From Chloroflexota bacterium (GTDB lineage Bacteria > Chloroflexota > Anaerolineae > UBA1429), in NCBI GenBank assembly GCA_012513725.1, contig JAAZBQ010000629.1, positions 1 to 14,624 on the forward strand: a stretch of 14,624 bases of DNA, written 5' to 3'. Position numbers and translations under genes: made by a program. The notes beneath the pieces were generated by a model. That model saw nothing but the letters and a program-made list of their open reading frames with translations. It did no database searches and was not told the DNA's origin. Below are positions 6,454-13,386 of the stretch, piece by piece (the stretch's first letter is position 1; each line of letters starts with the position of its first letter).

Positions 6454-7602
6454 CTAGATCGAGTAGGGATCCACGGCGTCGCGCAGGCCGTCGCCCAGGA
6501 AACTAAAGAACAGCACCGTCAACACCACCGCCAGGCCGGGGATCAGGAGCCAGGGGCTCTGGATGATCACGGGCACCTGCTGGGCGTCCCGGAGGAGCGA
6601 TCCCCAGGATACCATCGGCGGCATGATGCCCAGCCCGAGGAACGACAGGCTCGTCTCACCCAGGATCATGCCGGGCACGGCCAGCGCCGCCACCACGATG
6701 ATGTGGCTCGCCGCGTTGGGCAGCATGTAGACAAAGATGATCCGCGCATCCGAGGCGCCGGCCGCAAGCGCCGCCTGCACAAAGTCCGAGTTCCGGTAGG
6801 ACATGACCTTGGCCCGCAACTGTCGCGCCAGGCCCGTCCAGCCCACCAGCGACAGGATCACCGTGATCAAAAAGTAGCGGTGGAGCGCGGTGAAGGAAGC
6901 CGAGATCGGTGGCATTGCCGCCGCCAGTGCGGCCCAGAGGGGCACGGTCGGGAAGGAGGAGATGATCTCGATGATCCGCTGCATGATGTCGTCGATCATG
7001 CCGCCCCAGTAGCCCGAGGCGGTGCCCAGGACCGAGCCGAAAATGACGGTCATGATGACGCCGACGAGGCCCACCGTCATGGAGATCTGCCCGCCCATCA
7101 GCACCCGGGAGACGATATCGCGCCCGAGCGAGTCGGCGCCCATGATATAGATGCGCTGATCGCCCTCGAGGCCGTAGAGGTGGACGTTGGAGCGAAAGGC
7201 GGAAAAGAGGGTATAGGGGTCGCCGCGGACAAAGAAGCGGACGGGGATCTTTTGGTCATAGTCGATCTGGAAGACGAACTTGAAGATCCTTTCGTCGAGG
7301 ACCGTTTCCATCTCGTACGTATACGGCCGCAGGCCGAGGCGGCCGTCGGGGCCCACGAACGTGATGGGGCTCGGAGGCCCGTAGATATAGTCGCGGTCCT
7401 GATACATATAGTCATTGGAAGACAGGAACGGCGCAAAAGCCACCAGCAGGTACATCACCACAAGGCCCACGATGCCGATCATCGCCAGCTTGTTCCGGCG
7501 AAAGCGCAGCACCATCAGTTGCCATTGGGAGAGCTGCCCGACCTCGCTGATGGGCTCGCGAACCAGGTCGTCGGATGGGCGCAGCGTCGTGCTCTCTGCC
7601 AT
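6454..7602 (-). CDS. oppC: ABC importer permease, OppC/DppC type, with enlarged outer loop
   Basis: A 382-residue membrane permease forming the substrate channel with the B-type subunit. The cytoplasmic N-terminus contains the usual WQLMVLRFRRNKLAMIG lead-in to TM1 (about 40-60). The conserved GADSLGRDI (155-163) opens the transport domain, further helices span about 172-195, 243-262, 299-318 and 350-369, and the EAA loop is DFVQAALAAGASDARIIFVYMLPN-like at 273-296, which contacts the ATPases. Usual family members are near 300 residues. The extra length is mostly between TM1 and GADSLGRDI (about 61-154), a hydrophilic, Tyr/Asp-rich outer segment, where E. coli DppC has only about 40 residues. 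GAGGGA lies 9 bases before ATG, and the gene follows the B permease by 29 bases. Confidence 0.9.
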   Translation of the reverse strand: MAESTTLRPSDDLVREPISEVGQLSQWQLMVLRFRRNKLAMIGIVGLVVMYLLVAFAPFLSSNDYMYQDRDYIYGPPSPITFVGPDGRLGLRPYTYEMETVLDERIFKFVFQIDYDQKIPVRFFVRGDPYTLFSAFRSNVHLYGLEGDQRIYIMGADSLGRDIVSRVLMGGQISMTVGLVGVIMTVIFGSVLGTASGYWGGMIDDIMQRIIEIISSFPTVPLWAALAAAMPPISASFTALHRYFLITVILSLVGWTGLARQLRAKVMSYRNSDFVQAALAAGASDARIIFVYMLPNAASHIIVVAALAVPGMILGETSLSFLGLGIMPPMVSWGSLLRDAQQVPVIIQSPWLLIPGLAVVLTVLFFSFLGDGLRDAVDPYSI

Positions 7603-7631
7603 CGCTAATCCCTCGCCTTCTGTAGTGGTGT

Positions 7632-8615
7632 CTATTCGAACTGGATGCGCGGGTCGAGCCAGGCCAGCAGGATATCTGCCAGAAGGTTACCCACCACCAG
7701 CATAATGGCCAGGAACATGAGGAAGGTGCCGGCCAGGTACATATCCTGCTGCACCAGCGAGCGGAAAAAGGCCGCACCGATGATCGGCAGGTTCAACACG
7801 ATGGCCACCACCGTCTGACCCGAGATGATGTTCGGCAGCGACATGCCAAAGACCATCACCAGCGGGTGCAGCGCGTTGCGCACGGCGTGCTTCCAGATCA
7901 CCCGGCCCTCAACAAGCCCCTTGGCGCGCGCCGTCTGCACGTACTGCATGTTCAACACGTCCAGGAGGTTGCCGCGCATCACCCGGGACAACCAGGCCGT
8001 GTTCGACGCGCCGATGACGATGATCGGGATCCACAGGTGCTTCAGGAGATCGATAAACTTGGCCCACGACATGGGCTGGCTTCGGTACGCAGCCGAGTAG
8101 AGGCCTCCCACCTCCATGCCGAGCACCTGCTGGGCAAAGACCATCATCACGAGCGCCAGCAGGAACGCGGGGATCGAGAGGCCGACGAACTGCAGGACCG
8201 TCAGGAGATAGTCGGGGATGGTGTACCGGTGGGTGGCCGAATAGACGCCGACGACGATGGCCACCACCCAAGAGAACAGCATCGTCAGCGTAGATATGAG
8301 CACCGTGAAGCCCATCTGGGCCCACAGGATATCTCTCACCTCCATCTTGTACTCGAACGACTCGCCAAAATCCCCCACCACAAAGCCCGAGAACCACTTC
8401 CAGAACTTGACGTAGATGGGGTCGTTCACGCCATAGCGTATCTCCAGCGCCCTGATCTGGTCGGGAGCCATGTCGCCGCCCAGCTGCCGGAGGCGCTGGA
8501 TCTCGAACTCCAGGTACGATCCGGGCGGCAGCTCGATGATGACAAAACCGAGGACAGAAACGAACAGCAGCGTCACGAACATGTAGCCCGTGCGCCGGAT
8601 GATGTATCCAAGCAT
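7632..8615 (-). CDS. oppB: ABC importer permease, OppB/DppB type
   Basis: A 327-residue permease. The start at 8615 (MLGYIIRRTGYMFVTLL) is the normal OppB N-terminus, a short basic lead into TM1 (about 11-29). A longer in-frame extension to 8750 would run through the intergenic hairpin and the end of the binding-protein gene and is rejected. Visible landmarks are the RYGVNDPIYVKFWKW amphipathic region (60-74), GDFGESF (81-87), helices at about 103-125, 135-160, 195-210, 253-275 and 296-318, and the EAA loop QYVQTARAKGLVEGRVIWKHA (224-244), which docks on the ATPases. It ends with the usual LLAWLDPRI. GGGGGA lies about 4 bases upstream of ATG. It follows the binding-protein gene after an 80-base gap holding a strong hairpin. 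Confidence 0.92.
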   Translation of the reverse strand: MLGYIIRRTGYMFVTLLFVSVLGFVIIELPPGSYLEFEIQRLRQLGGDMAPDQIRALEIRYGVNDPIYVKFWKWFSGFVVGDFGESFEYKMEVRDILWAQMGFTVLISTLTMLFSWVVAIVVGVYSATHRYTIPDYLLTVLQFVGLSIPAFLLALVMMVFAQQVLGMEVGGLYSAAYRSQPMSWAKFIDLLKHLWIPIIVIGASNTAWLSRVMRGNLLDVLNMQYVQTARAKGLVEGRVIWKHAVRNALHPLVMVFGMSLPNIISGQTVVAIVLNLPIIGAAFFRSLVQQDMYLAGTFLMFLAIMLVVGNLLADILLAWLDPRIQFE

Positions 8616-8638
8616 CGATCCCCCTACACTGAGCCTAG

Positions 8639-8678
8639 CGTGCAGGGGGGAGGCTGTCGGTCTCCTCCCCCCTGCACG
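8639..8678 (-). terminator. Perfect 15-bp hairpin between binding-protein and permease genes
   Basis: CGTGCAGGGGGGAGG (8639-8653) pairs exactly with 8664-8678 around a 10-base loop. The hairpin sits 17 bases past the binding-protein stop and 23 bases before the permease start. It has no T-tract. In many importer operons such a structure stabilises the upstream mRNA segment or partly stops transcription, giving more binding protein than transporter; that role here is inference. Confidence 0.7.
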
Positions 8679-8695
8679 GCACGTGCCTGCGTGAC

Positions 8696-10804
8696 CTACT
8701 TGAACGAGTAGGTCTCCGGGTTCACCACCGCCGGATACGGGATGATCCACGGGTTCACGAACCCGCCCAGCGCCAACTCTTCGCGCTGCGGCACGTTCGT
8801 CAGCTTGTTGCTGACGAACACGATGCGCGGATAGTTGGCCACCGTGCCCATGTAGAACGGACCCTCATCCACGTGGATGTTGATCATGTCCCACACCATG
8901 GACATCCGCTTGATCTCGTCGACTTCGATCTTGGCCTCCTCGTAGATCTCCTGCAGCTTCCAGACCGCCTCGCCGATCAGGTCGCGCTCGTCGTCGTTGA
9001 ACCGCGGCGGCTGGCGCTCCCAGGGGCTCATGTCCTTTTGCTGCTCGGCAGTCTCGGTGCCCAGATACTGGAGGCGACGGCCACACAGGGGCGCCCATCG
9101 CTCCGGCTCGTTCGGCACGACCCACGAGGGATACAGGAGGTGGTCCGGTCCGTCGCCGACCTCCCAGTTCGTGCGGAACTGAAGCTGGCCGTTGTTCCAC
9201 GTCGGTGCGAACTCGGCGGGCGGGATCTGGTTCACCACCACGTTCAGGCCGATGTCGTTCCAGTTCTGGGTGACGATCTCCAGAACGCTGAGGGGCTCCT
9301 TGGCCGCGTCCGCCTGGATGTCCACGCGGAGCTCGTACTTGGAGCCGTCAGGCAGCTCGCGCCAGCCATCCCCGTCGACGTCCACCATGCCGATCTCGTC
9401 GAGCATGGCCATGGCCTTTTCCGGGTCGTACTCGACATAGGCGTCCCGCTGCTTGGCAAAGATCTCCCGGGCCTCGTCGTTAAAGTTGAACTCGATGGCC
9501 TTGGGGCTCATGCTGCCGCTGGTCGGGAAGCCGGTGTTATAGTAGACCACCCGCTGGATGGTCGCCCGGTCGACGGCGTGCGAGATGGCGCGCTTGAACG
9601 TCGGGTCGCGGTACAGGGCGCGGAGGTTCTCGTCCTCGACGTCGTGGTTCCAAAAGTACATCTGTCCGGTGCCGGAGCCCGAGTCCCAGAAGCGCACCTC
9701 ATAATCGCCCTGGTCCTGGTTCTCCTGCATGACGCCGACGTCGGCCAGCGCCAGCCTGTGGAAGTGGATATAGTCCACGCCGCCCTGCATGATGGTGAGC
9801 TTTTGCACCTCGGCGTCCTCGACCTGAATCTCGTCGAGTCGGTCGATGTACGGGAGCTGGTTCCCCTCGGTATCGACGGCATAGTAGTACGGGTTGCGCA
9901 CCCAGGCCCGGGCCGTGCCCGGCTCGTACGACTCGCACATCCACGACGTCAGGGTGGGGCAATCGGGGTTCTGGCGCCAGAGAATCTTCTGGTCTAGCTC
10001 CTCATAGTCGGTCACCGCGTCGTTGTACTTGGGGTGGAACTGCTCCATGTAGTGCTTGGGCGTGATCCACCGCGGGCCGATGCCGCCGTTCACCCACATC
10101 GCCAGGCGCTTGGCCGTGAGCGGGGAAGGCTGGACGTACTTGATGGTGAGGGTATAGTCGTCCACCTTGATGAACTCGGCGAGTTCGCCGCCGGCGGAGC
10201 CAAAGTCGGGCGGGGCGTCCGAATGATCGGGATTCTTGACCAGGTCTTCCCACCAAAAGAGCACGTCGTCGACGGTGCAGGGCTCGCCGTCGGACCACTT
10301 GAGGCCCTTGCGGAAGTTTAGCGTCCACTCGGTGTTGTCCGCATTCGCGGTCCAGGTCTCGACGTGGCCGGGCTCGATGCCCAGGCCGTCGTCGATCCAC
10401 CGCAGCGCCGAGTGGCCGTACTGGCACTCTTCCCAGTGGTTGCCCAGGTTGTTGGAAAAGGTCCGCAGGGTGCCACCATACGCGCCGATGCCGTGGATGG
10501 GGGCCAGCACGAGCGGATTGACGGGCAGGCGCTCCTCGAGGGGCGGGAGGGTGCCATCGGCGACCATTTCGGCGAGCATGGGCGCCTCGTTCGCCGCTTC
10601 CGGCTCGACGGGCACCGCCGTGGGCTCGGGCGCGGTAGGGGCTGCCGGCGCGGCGGGGGCGTCAGGCGCGGCGGGGACCGCCGTGGGCTCGGTAGCTACC
10701 GGCGCGGCGGGCGCGGCAGGCTGGGCGCAGGCCGCCAGTGCTGCACCTACTGCCGTAGCGGCGGACGTGAACAGGAACTGTCGACGCGTAAAGTTCTTGG
10801 ACAT
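8696..10804 (-). CDS. Tat-exported lipoprotein, family 5 solute-binding protein of the ABC importer
   Basis: A 702-residue extracellular substrate-capture protein, larger than the usual 520-620 residues of the family. The N-terminus has a twin-arginine signal TRRQFLF (residues 6-12), a hydrophobic stretch, and a lipobox LAAC (23-26, lipidated C26), so it is probably exported folded and anchored in the membrane. An Ala/Pro/Glu/Thr linker (about 27-75) precedes the body. Family 5 features are YGGTLRTF (109-116) and the segment with HVETWTANADNTEWTLNFRKG and KWSDGEPCTVDDVLFWWED (about 148-187). The substrate (peptide, oligosaccharide or other) is not evident. The start at 10804 is set by AGAGGAGAT about 5 bases upstream; a GTG at 10882 is rejected because it would place about 26 residues before the Tat motif. 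It is the first importer gene. Confidence 0.92.
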   Translation of the reverse strand: MSKNFTRRQFLFTSAATAVGAALAACAQPAAPAAPVATEPTAVPAAPDAPAAPAAPTAPEPTAVPVEPEAANEAPMLAEMVADGTLPPLEERLPVNPLVLAPIHGIGAYGGTLRTFSNNLGNHWEECQYGHSALRWIDDGLGIEPGHVETWTANADNTEWTLNFRKGLKWSDGEPCTVDDVLFWWEDLVKNPDHSDAPPDFGSAGGELAEFIKVDDYTLTIKYVQPSPLTAKRLAMWVNGGIGPRWITPKHYMEQFHPKYNDAVTDYEELDQKILWRQNPDCPTLTSWMCESYEPGTARAWVRNPYYYAVDTEGNQLPYIDRLDEIQVEDAEVQKLTIMQGGVDYIHFHRLALADVGVMQENQDQGDYEVRFWDSGSGTGQMYFWNHDVEDENLRALYRDPTFKRAISHAVDRATIQRVVYYNTGFPTSGSMSPKAIEFNFNDEAREIFAKQRDAYVEYDPEKAMAMLDEIGMVDVDGDGWRELPDGSKYELRVDIQADAAKEPLSVLEIVTQNWNDIGLNVVVNQIPPAEFAPTWNNGQLQFRTNWEVGDGPDHLLYPSWVVPNEPERWAPLCGRRLQYLGTETAEQQKDMSPWERQPPRFNDDERDLIGEAVWKLQEIYEEAKIEVDEIKRMSMVWDMINIHVDEGPFYMGTVANYPRIVFVSNKLTNVPQREELALGGFVNPWIIPYPAVVNPETYSFK

Positions 10805-10829
10805 GGGGATCTCCTCTTGCAGTGTGGGT

Positions 10830-10860
10830 CGGCCTGGGCGCCTGCGGCGCAGACAGGCCG
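10830..10860 (-). promoter_or_regulatory. Leader hairpin upstream of the binding-protein gene
   Basis: CGGCCTG (10830-10836) pairs with CAGGCCG (10854-10860), and inside it GCGCC (10838-10842) pairs with GGCGC (10846-10850) around a 3-base loop. The two stems stack with a small internal loop. The structure lies about 26 bases before the ATG of the binding-protein gene and directly after a 7-codon leader reading frame. It may affect translation start or mRNA stability; no T-tract follows. Confidence 0.4.
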
Positions 10861-10865
10861 GCACG

Positions 10866-10889
10866 CTAGACGATGTGGCCACGAGCCAT
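10866..10889 (-). CDS. Possible 7-codon leader peptide (M-A-R-G-H-I-V)
   Basis: On the minus strand an ATG at 10889 begins a 7-codon frame ending in TAG at 10866, with GCGAGGAG about 4 bases upstream, a good ribosome binding site for such a short frame. It ends just before the leader hairpin of the binding-protein gene. Translation of such leaders can control downstream hairpins. The composition shows no run of one amino acid, so a classic amino-acid attenuator is not indicated. It may be a chance frame. Confidence 0.25.
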   Translation of the reverse strand: MARGHIV

Positions 10890-11047
10890 TGTCTCCTCGC
10901 TGTACACCTCCTCGTGCTGTTGCGAGCGTGACCGAGGTCCCTGCGACGCCGAATCAGGGGCCGAAGCGTATCAGCGACGTCGGCGCCGATGCCGGAACGC
11001 GGCGGACCGCGTCCTTGCCGAGTGATCCGCCTCCCCGGAGGGAGCCG

Positions 11048-11302
11048 CTATCGACAGGAAGACGCTGGACGCAATCGACCGACACCGTGGCACAGACACG
11101 CCGGGCGCATCCGCGCCGCATCACGGGGCAAGAGGGCATAACGATACACGGGGAACAGGGACGTACCGGAGGAGATCAGCGAACGCAGGGGGCCGGAGAT
11201 GCCGTCGTGCCAGCGAACGTCGGGGATGACGCGCAGGCGCGGATGGGACAGAGTCCCTCTGGGATAATGCCTTCCGGCAAGGATGTCGACACCGAACCCC
11301 AT
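11048..11302 (-). CDS. Possible small protein (84 residues) or gene remnant upstream of the importer
   Basis: On the minus strand, GATGAGGAG ends at 11310, 7 bases before an ATG at 11302, a good ribosome binding site and spacing. The frame MGFGVDILAGRHYPRG... runs 84 codons to TAG. Its middle part (about residues 19-50, including LRVIPDVRWHDGISGPLR) uses G/C-ending codons like the real genes here; the last 20 residues (Arg/Cys/Pro-rich) look less protein-like, so it could be a decayed or frameshifted gene. It lies about 140 bases downstream of the strong minus-strand promoter and so would be transcribed with the importer. I recognise no family. An alternative 108-codon frame from ATG 11447 starts almost on the predicted transcription start with a hydrophobic N-terminus and overlaps it; that one has poorer codon use. 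Confidence 0.28.
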   Translation of the reverse strand: MGFGVDILAGRHYPRGTLSHPRLRVIPDVRWHDGISGPLRSLISSGTSLFPVYRYALLPRDAARMRPACLCHGVGRLRPASSCR

Positions 11303-11451
11303 GGACGTGCTCCTCATCGAGCGAGACGTAACGGGCAGCGATCAAGTACGTCCGGAATCCATCGCGAGGTCGACTATCGGGGAAACGCACGGTGGCAGCC
11401 GCGATCAGCAAGACGAATACAACTCGGATCAGCGAACCACCATTCATACGG

Positions 11452-11480
11452 ATTATAAACAGCAGCAGCAGGGAAGTCAA
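11452..11480 (-). promoter_or_regulatory. Near-consensus sigma-70-type promoter for the importer operon
   Basis: Read on the minus strand, TTGACT (11480-11475) and a perfect TATAAT (11457-11452) are separated by exactly 17 bases (a CTG-rich spacer). This is 11 of 12 consensus bases at ideal spacing. Transcription would begin near 11445 and run toward the binding-protein gene, giving a 5' leader of about 640 bases, or it may serve a small gene or RNA in between. Confidence 0.65.
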
Positions 11481-11755
11481 GCAGTCCACGAAGTCCGACA
11501 GGGCGGTCGCATTCTGCGGGCGGAGCCGCACCCAACGGCAAGAGAGCGGGCGGGGATCGGGACGGTACGCCTTTTGCTCCTGGAGCCAGGGGGTTCGCCT
11601 GCACACGTCTTGCGCTCCTCAGACCGAACCCGAACGCCTCCCCAGCCCTTGTCCGCCAGCACTTGGCCAATCGTACACCGCGAGAGAGGCGGTGATCGCG
11701 TCAACGCCCCGAGATTCGGTGCGTCCAGTCATTGATAGCCTCCGGCGTCTGCGCC

Positions 11756-11784
11756 TTGACCCGCACTAGGCCGTCTGCTAGAAT
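11756..11784 (+). promoter_or_regulatory. Sigma-70-type promoter upstream of the repeat protein
   Basis: TTGACC (11756-11761) and TAGAAT (11779-11784) are separated by 17 bases, 10 of 12 consensus bases. The predicted start near 11791 gives a 5' untranslated region of about 210 bases before the ATG at 12003. Confidence 0.6.
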
Positions 11785-11802
11785 ATGTCTAGTGTACGCT
11801 GG

Positions 11803-11811
11803 TGGTATAGT
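11803..11811 (+). promoter_or_regulatory. Possible second, extended -10 promoter
   Basis: TGGTATAGT at 11803-11811 is an extended -10 element (TG, one base, TATAGT) 27 bases downstream of the first promoter's TAGAAT. No matching -35 is seen 17 bases upstream. It would start transcription near 11818 and may act as a second promoter for the gene at 12003. Confidence 0.3.
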
Positions 11812-12002
11812 ACCTGATGCGCTCCTTCCACCCGCCCCAGTCCCCTGGCCCTACAGCGTGCGCGGCCGGTCAGCAGGCGCCCCGCGACCCGCCCCTTGTT
11901 CACTCGCCACGCCCTCGACACTGCCCGTGCGTCGCTGCGCCGCCGATCCTGTTCCTGGCCGGCCCGATGGATGGGTTTCGTAGCGTGTATGAGGAGGGAG
12001 AC

Positions 12003-13244
12003 ATGAAGTTCTTCAAGGTTGCCTTGGCACTCGTCCTTGCCCTAACGTTGGCTGGCCTGGGGACGGTGCTGGCGCAGGAAGGATCGTTCGCTGCCCCCGA
12101 AGCACTGACCATCGGTACACCGGTGACGGCGACCATCACCGGGGACGCCGAGGGCGCGTTCTCGTACTATGCCGTGGAGCACCCCGGCGGGAATGCGCTG
12201 ATGGCGCTGGTGTTCGTGCTGGACGAGGCCGGAGCGACGGTCCAAGAGGGCACTGTGGGCGTGAACATCCGCGGCGCCCGAGCGTTCCTGATGGGGGACG
12301 CCACCCCCGACGATGACACCGATGTGACGCTCCTGCACATCATGGCGGGGGATGCCGACCCGGCGACGTGGCCGATCCAGGTGTACTCTTTTGCCGAGGA
12401 GGAAGTCGGGTACACGCTGGCCGCGTACACCCTGACGGTGGAGGCGCTGATGGACCTGATCGGCGAGGGCGCTCCGCTGCCCATCGGCACGCCGACGACG
12501 GCGGCAGAGCCCACCGTTGCTGCCACCCCCACCGCGGCAGCAACACCCACTGCCGCAGCCAGCCCCACGGCGGAGGCCGAGCCGACGGTAGCGGCCACGC
12601 CGGAGGCCACAGCCGCCACGCCCGAGGCAACGGCAGCAACACCGGAGGCCACCGTAGCGACGCCCGAAGCCACTGCAGCGACGCCCGAAGCCACCGCGGC
12701 CACGCCCGAAGCCACCGCGGCAACACCTGAGGCTACAGCCGCCACGCCTGAGGCAACGGCGGCCACACCCGAGGCAACGCCCGAGGCCTCACCGACGGTT
12801 GCTACTCCAGAGCCGGAGGCCACCCCAACGACCGCACCCGCCACACCGGCGACCACGCCGACCGCGGCCCCCGCCACGCCGGCCGCCTCTCCCACACCGC
12901 CGGCCGCGGCGAACGTCCTGACGCCGGGACAGACCGCGCAGGGCAGCCTGGTGGGCAGCAGCGCGGGCGCCTTTGACACGTACCAGTTCACGTGCGAGGC
13001 CGGTGCGGGCAATCAGACCATCACGCTGCAGACGTTTGGCGGCGATCCGAGCATCTCCGATGCGCTGAACTTTGGCGTCTATGGTCCCGCGGGGCTCGTC
13101 GGGCAGGGCCTGACGACCGACATCCCTGGGGAGCGGGAGCTGACCTTTGACTGCGACCCGGCCGGCGCCCACACCGTGCAGGTGTTCAACTATGTAGACG
13201 GCTTTACCCTTCTGTACAGTATCGTCCGGTCCGTCACACCTTAG
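12003..13244 (+). CDS. Secreted two-domain protein with ATPEATA tandem-repeat linker
   Basis: A 413-residue exported protein. A classical signal peptide covers residues 1-24 (MKFFK, then a long Ala/Leu/Val core, cleavage after VLA). Residues about 29-150 form a beta-rich domain resembling pre-peptidase C-terminal (PPC)-type domains (EALTIGTPVTATITGDAEGAFSYYAV start pattern). Residues about 163-303 are a Pro/Thr/Ala/Glu linker with nine ATPEAT units at 198-259. Residues about 304-413 are a second PPC-like domain (TPGQTAQGSLVGSSAGAFDTYQF pattern) holding the only two cysteines of the mature chain, C331 and C384, a likely disulfide. No catalytic motif or membrane anchor is visible, so it is probably a released or wall-associated binding or spacer protein. 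The start at 12003, not an in-frame ATG at 11817, is set by GAGGAGGGAG just upstream and by the signal peptide. Domain identity is inference. Confidence 0.85.
   Translation: MKFFKVALALVLALTLAGLGTVLAQEGSFAAPEALTIGTPVTATITGDAEGAFSYYAVEHPGGNALMALVFVLDEAGATVQEGTVGVNIRGARAFLMGDATPDDDTDVTLLHIMAGDADPATWPIQVYSFAEEEVGYTLAAYTLTVEALMDLIGEGAPLPIGTPTTAAEPTVAATPTAAATPTAAASPTAEAEPTVAATPEATAATPEATAATPEATVATPEATAATPEATAATPEATAATPEATAATPEATAATPEATPEASPTVATPEPEATPTTAPATPATTPTAAPATPAASPTPPAAANVLTPGQTAQGSLVGSSAGAFDTYQFTCEAGAGNQTITLQTFGGDPSISDALNFGVYGPAGLVGQGLTTDIPGERELTFDCDPAGAHTVQVFNYVDGFTLLYSIVRSVTP
12594..12779 (+). repeat. Nine tandem 21-bp coding repeats (ATPEATA)
   Basis: Eight full 21-base units plus an 18-base ninth encode ATPEATA/V repeated in frame. 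The protein unit is nearly invariant (one A-to-V change) while third codon positions vary freely between units (for example GCC ACG CCG, GCA ACA CCG, GCG ACG CCC). The repeat lies within a longer Ala/Thr/Pro linker (about 12490-12905). Confidence 0.95.
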
Positions 13245-13270
13245 CCTGTGCCAACGGTAGAGACAGACAT

Positions 13271-13306
13271 CGCGGCGCCGCCGATCGACCGACCGGCGGC
13301 GCCGCG
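13271..13306 (+). terminator. GC hairpin after the repeat-protein gene
   Basis: CGCGGCGCCGCCG (13271-13283) pairs perfectly with 13294-13306 around a 10-base loop, a 13-bp stem starting 26 bases past the stop codon. There is no T-tract. The position supports a terminator or 3' stabiliser for the secreted protein's mRNA. Confidence 0.55.
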
Positions 13307-13334
13307 CGGTGCAGCGCTGCGACGACGGGTCGCC

Positions 13335-13364
13335 TTGGCCTTGCGCTGCGAACGGGGCTATACT
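13335..13364 (+). promoter_or_regulatory. Candidate promoter for the DUF72 gene
   Basis: TTGGCC (13335-13340) and TATACT (13359-13364) are 18 bases apart. The -10 match is good (5 of 6) and the -35 is fair. The predicted start near 13371 would leave only about 16 bases before the ATG at 13387, just enough to include the ribosome binding site. It would also drive the overlapping cobO. Confidence 0.45.
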
Positions 13365-13386
13365 CGATCTGAAAGGGGGCAAGACG

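Larger units (their letters stand above)
10805..12002. other. 1.2-kb divergent intergenic region
   Basis: No confident protein gene lies between the importer operon (minus) and the secreted repeat protein (plus). The region is less GC-rich than its neighbours between about 11330 and 11480. It contains a strong minus-strand promoter (11452-11480), a possible small minus-strand gene (11048-11302), the leader peptide and hairpin (10830-10889), and two plus-strand promoter candidates (11756-11784, 11803-11811). Between 11481 and 11755 I see nothing I can name. No tRNA or other structured RNA of a known class was recognised. Confidence 0.6.

Noticed and set aside
4120..9997. Several plus-strand open frames of 280-480 codons
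   Set aside because: They are antisense to the importer genes, which carry all expected ABC motifs. The plus-strand translations are His/Arg/Gly/Val-rich mirror sequence without domains.
10882..10882. GTG at 10882 as the start of the binding protein
   Set aside because: It would place 26 Arg/Pro-rich residues before the Tat motif, while the ATG at 10804 has a good ribosome binding site and gives a standard Tat lipoprotein signal.
11121..11447. A 108-codon minus-strand frame starting with a hydrophobic segment at the predicted transcription start
   Set aside because: It would be leaderless or nearly so, its codon use is unlike the real genes, and its second half is Arg/Pro-rich. The overlapping frame at 11302 has a better ribosome binding site. 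Kept only as an alternative.
11500..11755. Searched for tRNA, small structured RNA or mobile-element ends
   Set aside because: A GGTTCG-like sequence near 11591 has no matching acceptor or anticodon stems, and no terminal inverted repeats or transposase fragments could be identified.
12594..12779. Regular repeats considered as a CRISPR array
   Set aside because: The 21-base units are directly adjacent without spacers and keep the reading frame of a secreted protein.
12167..13012. Minus-strand open frame with Val-Ala-Ser-Gly-Val-Ala repeats (281 codons)
   Set aside because: It is the reverse reading of the ATPEATA repeat; the plus strand has a signal peptide, ribosome binding site and promoter.
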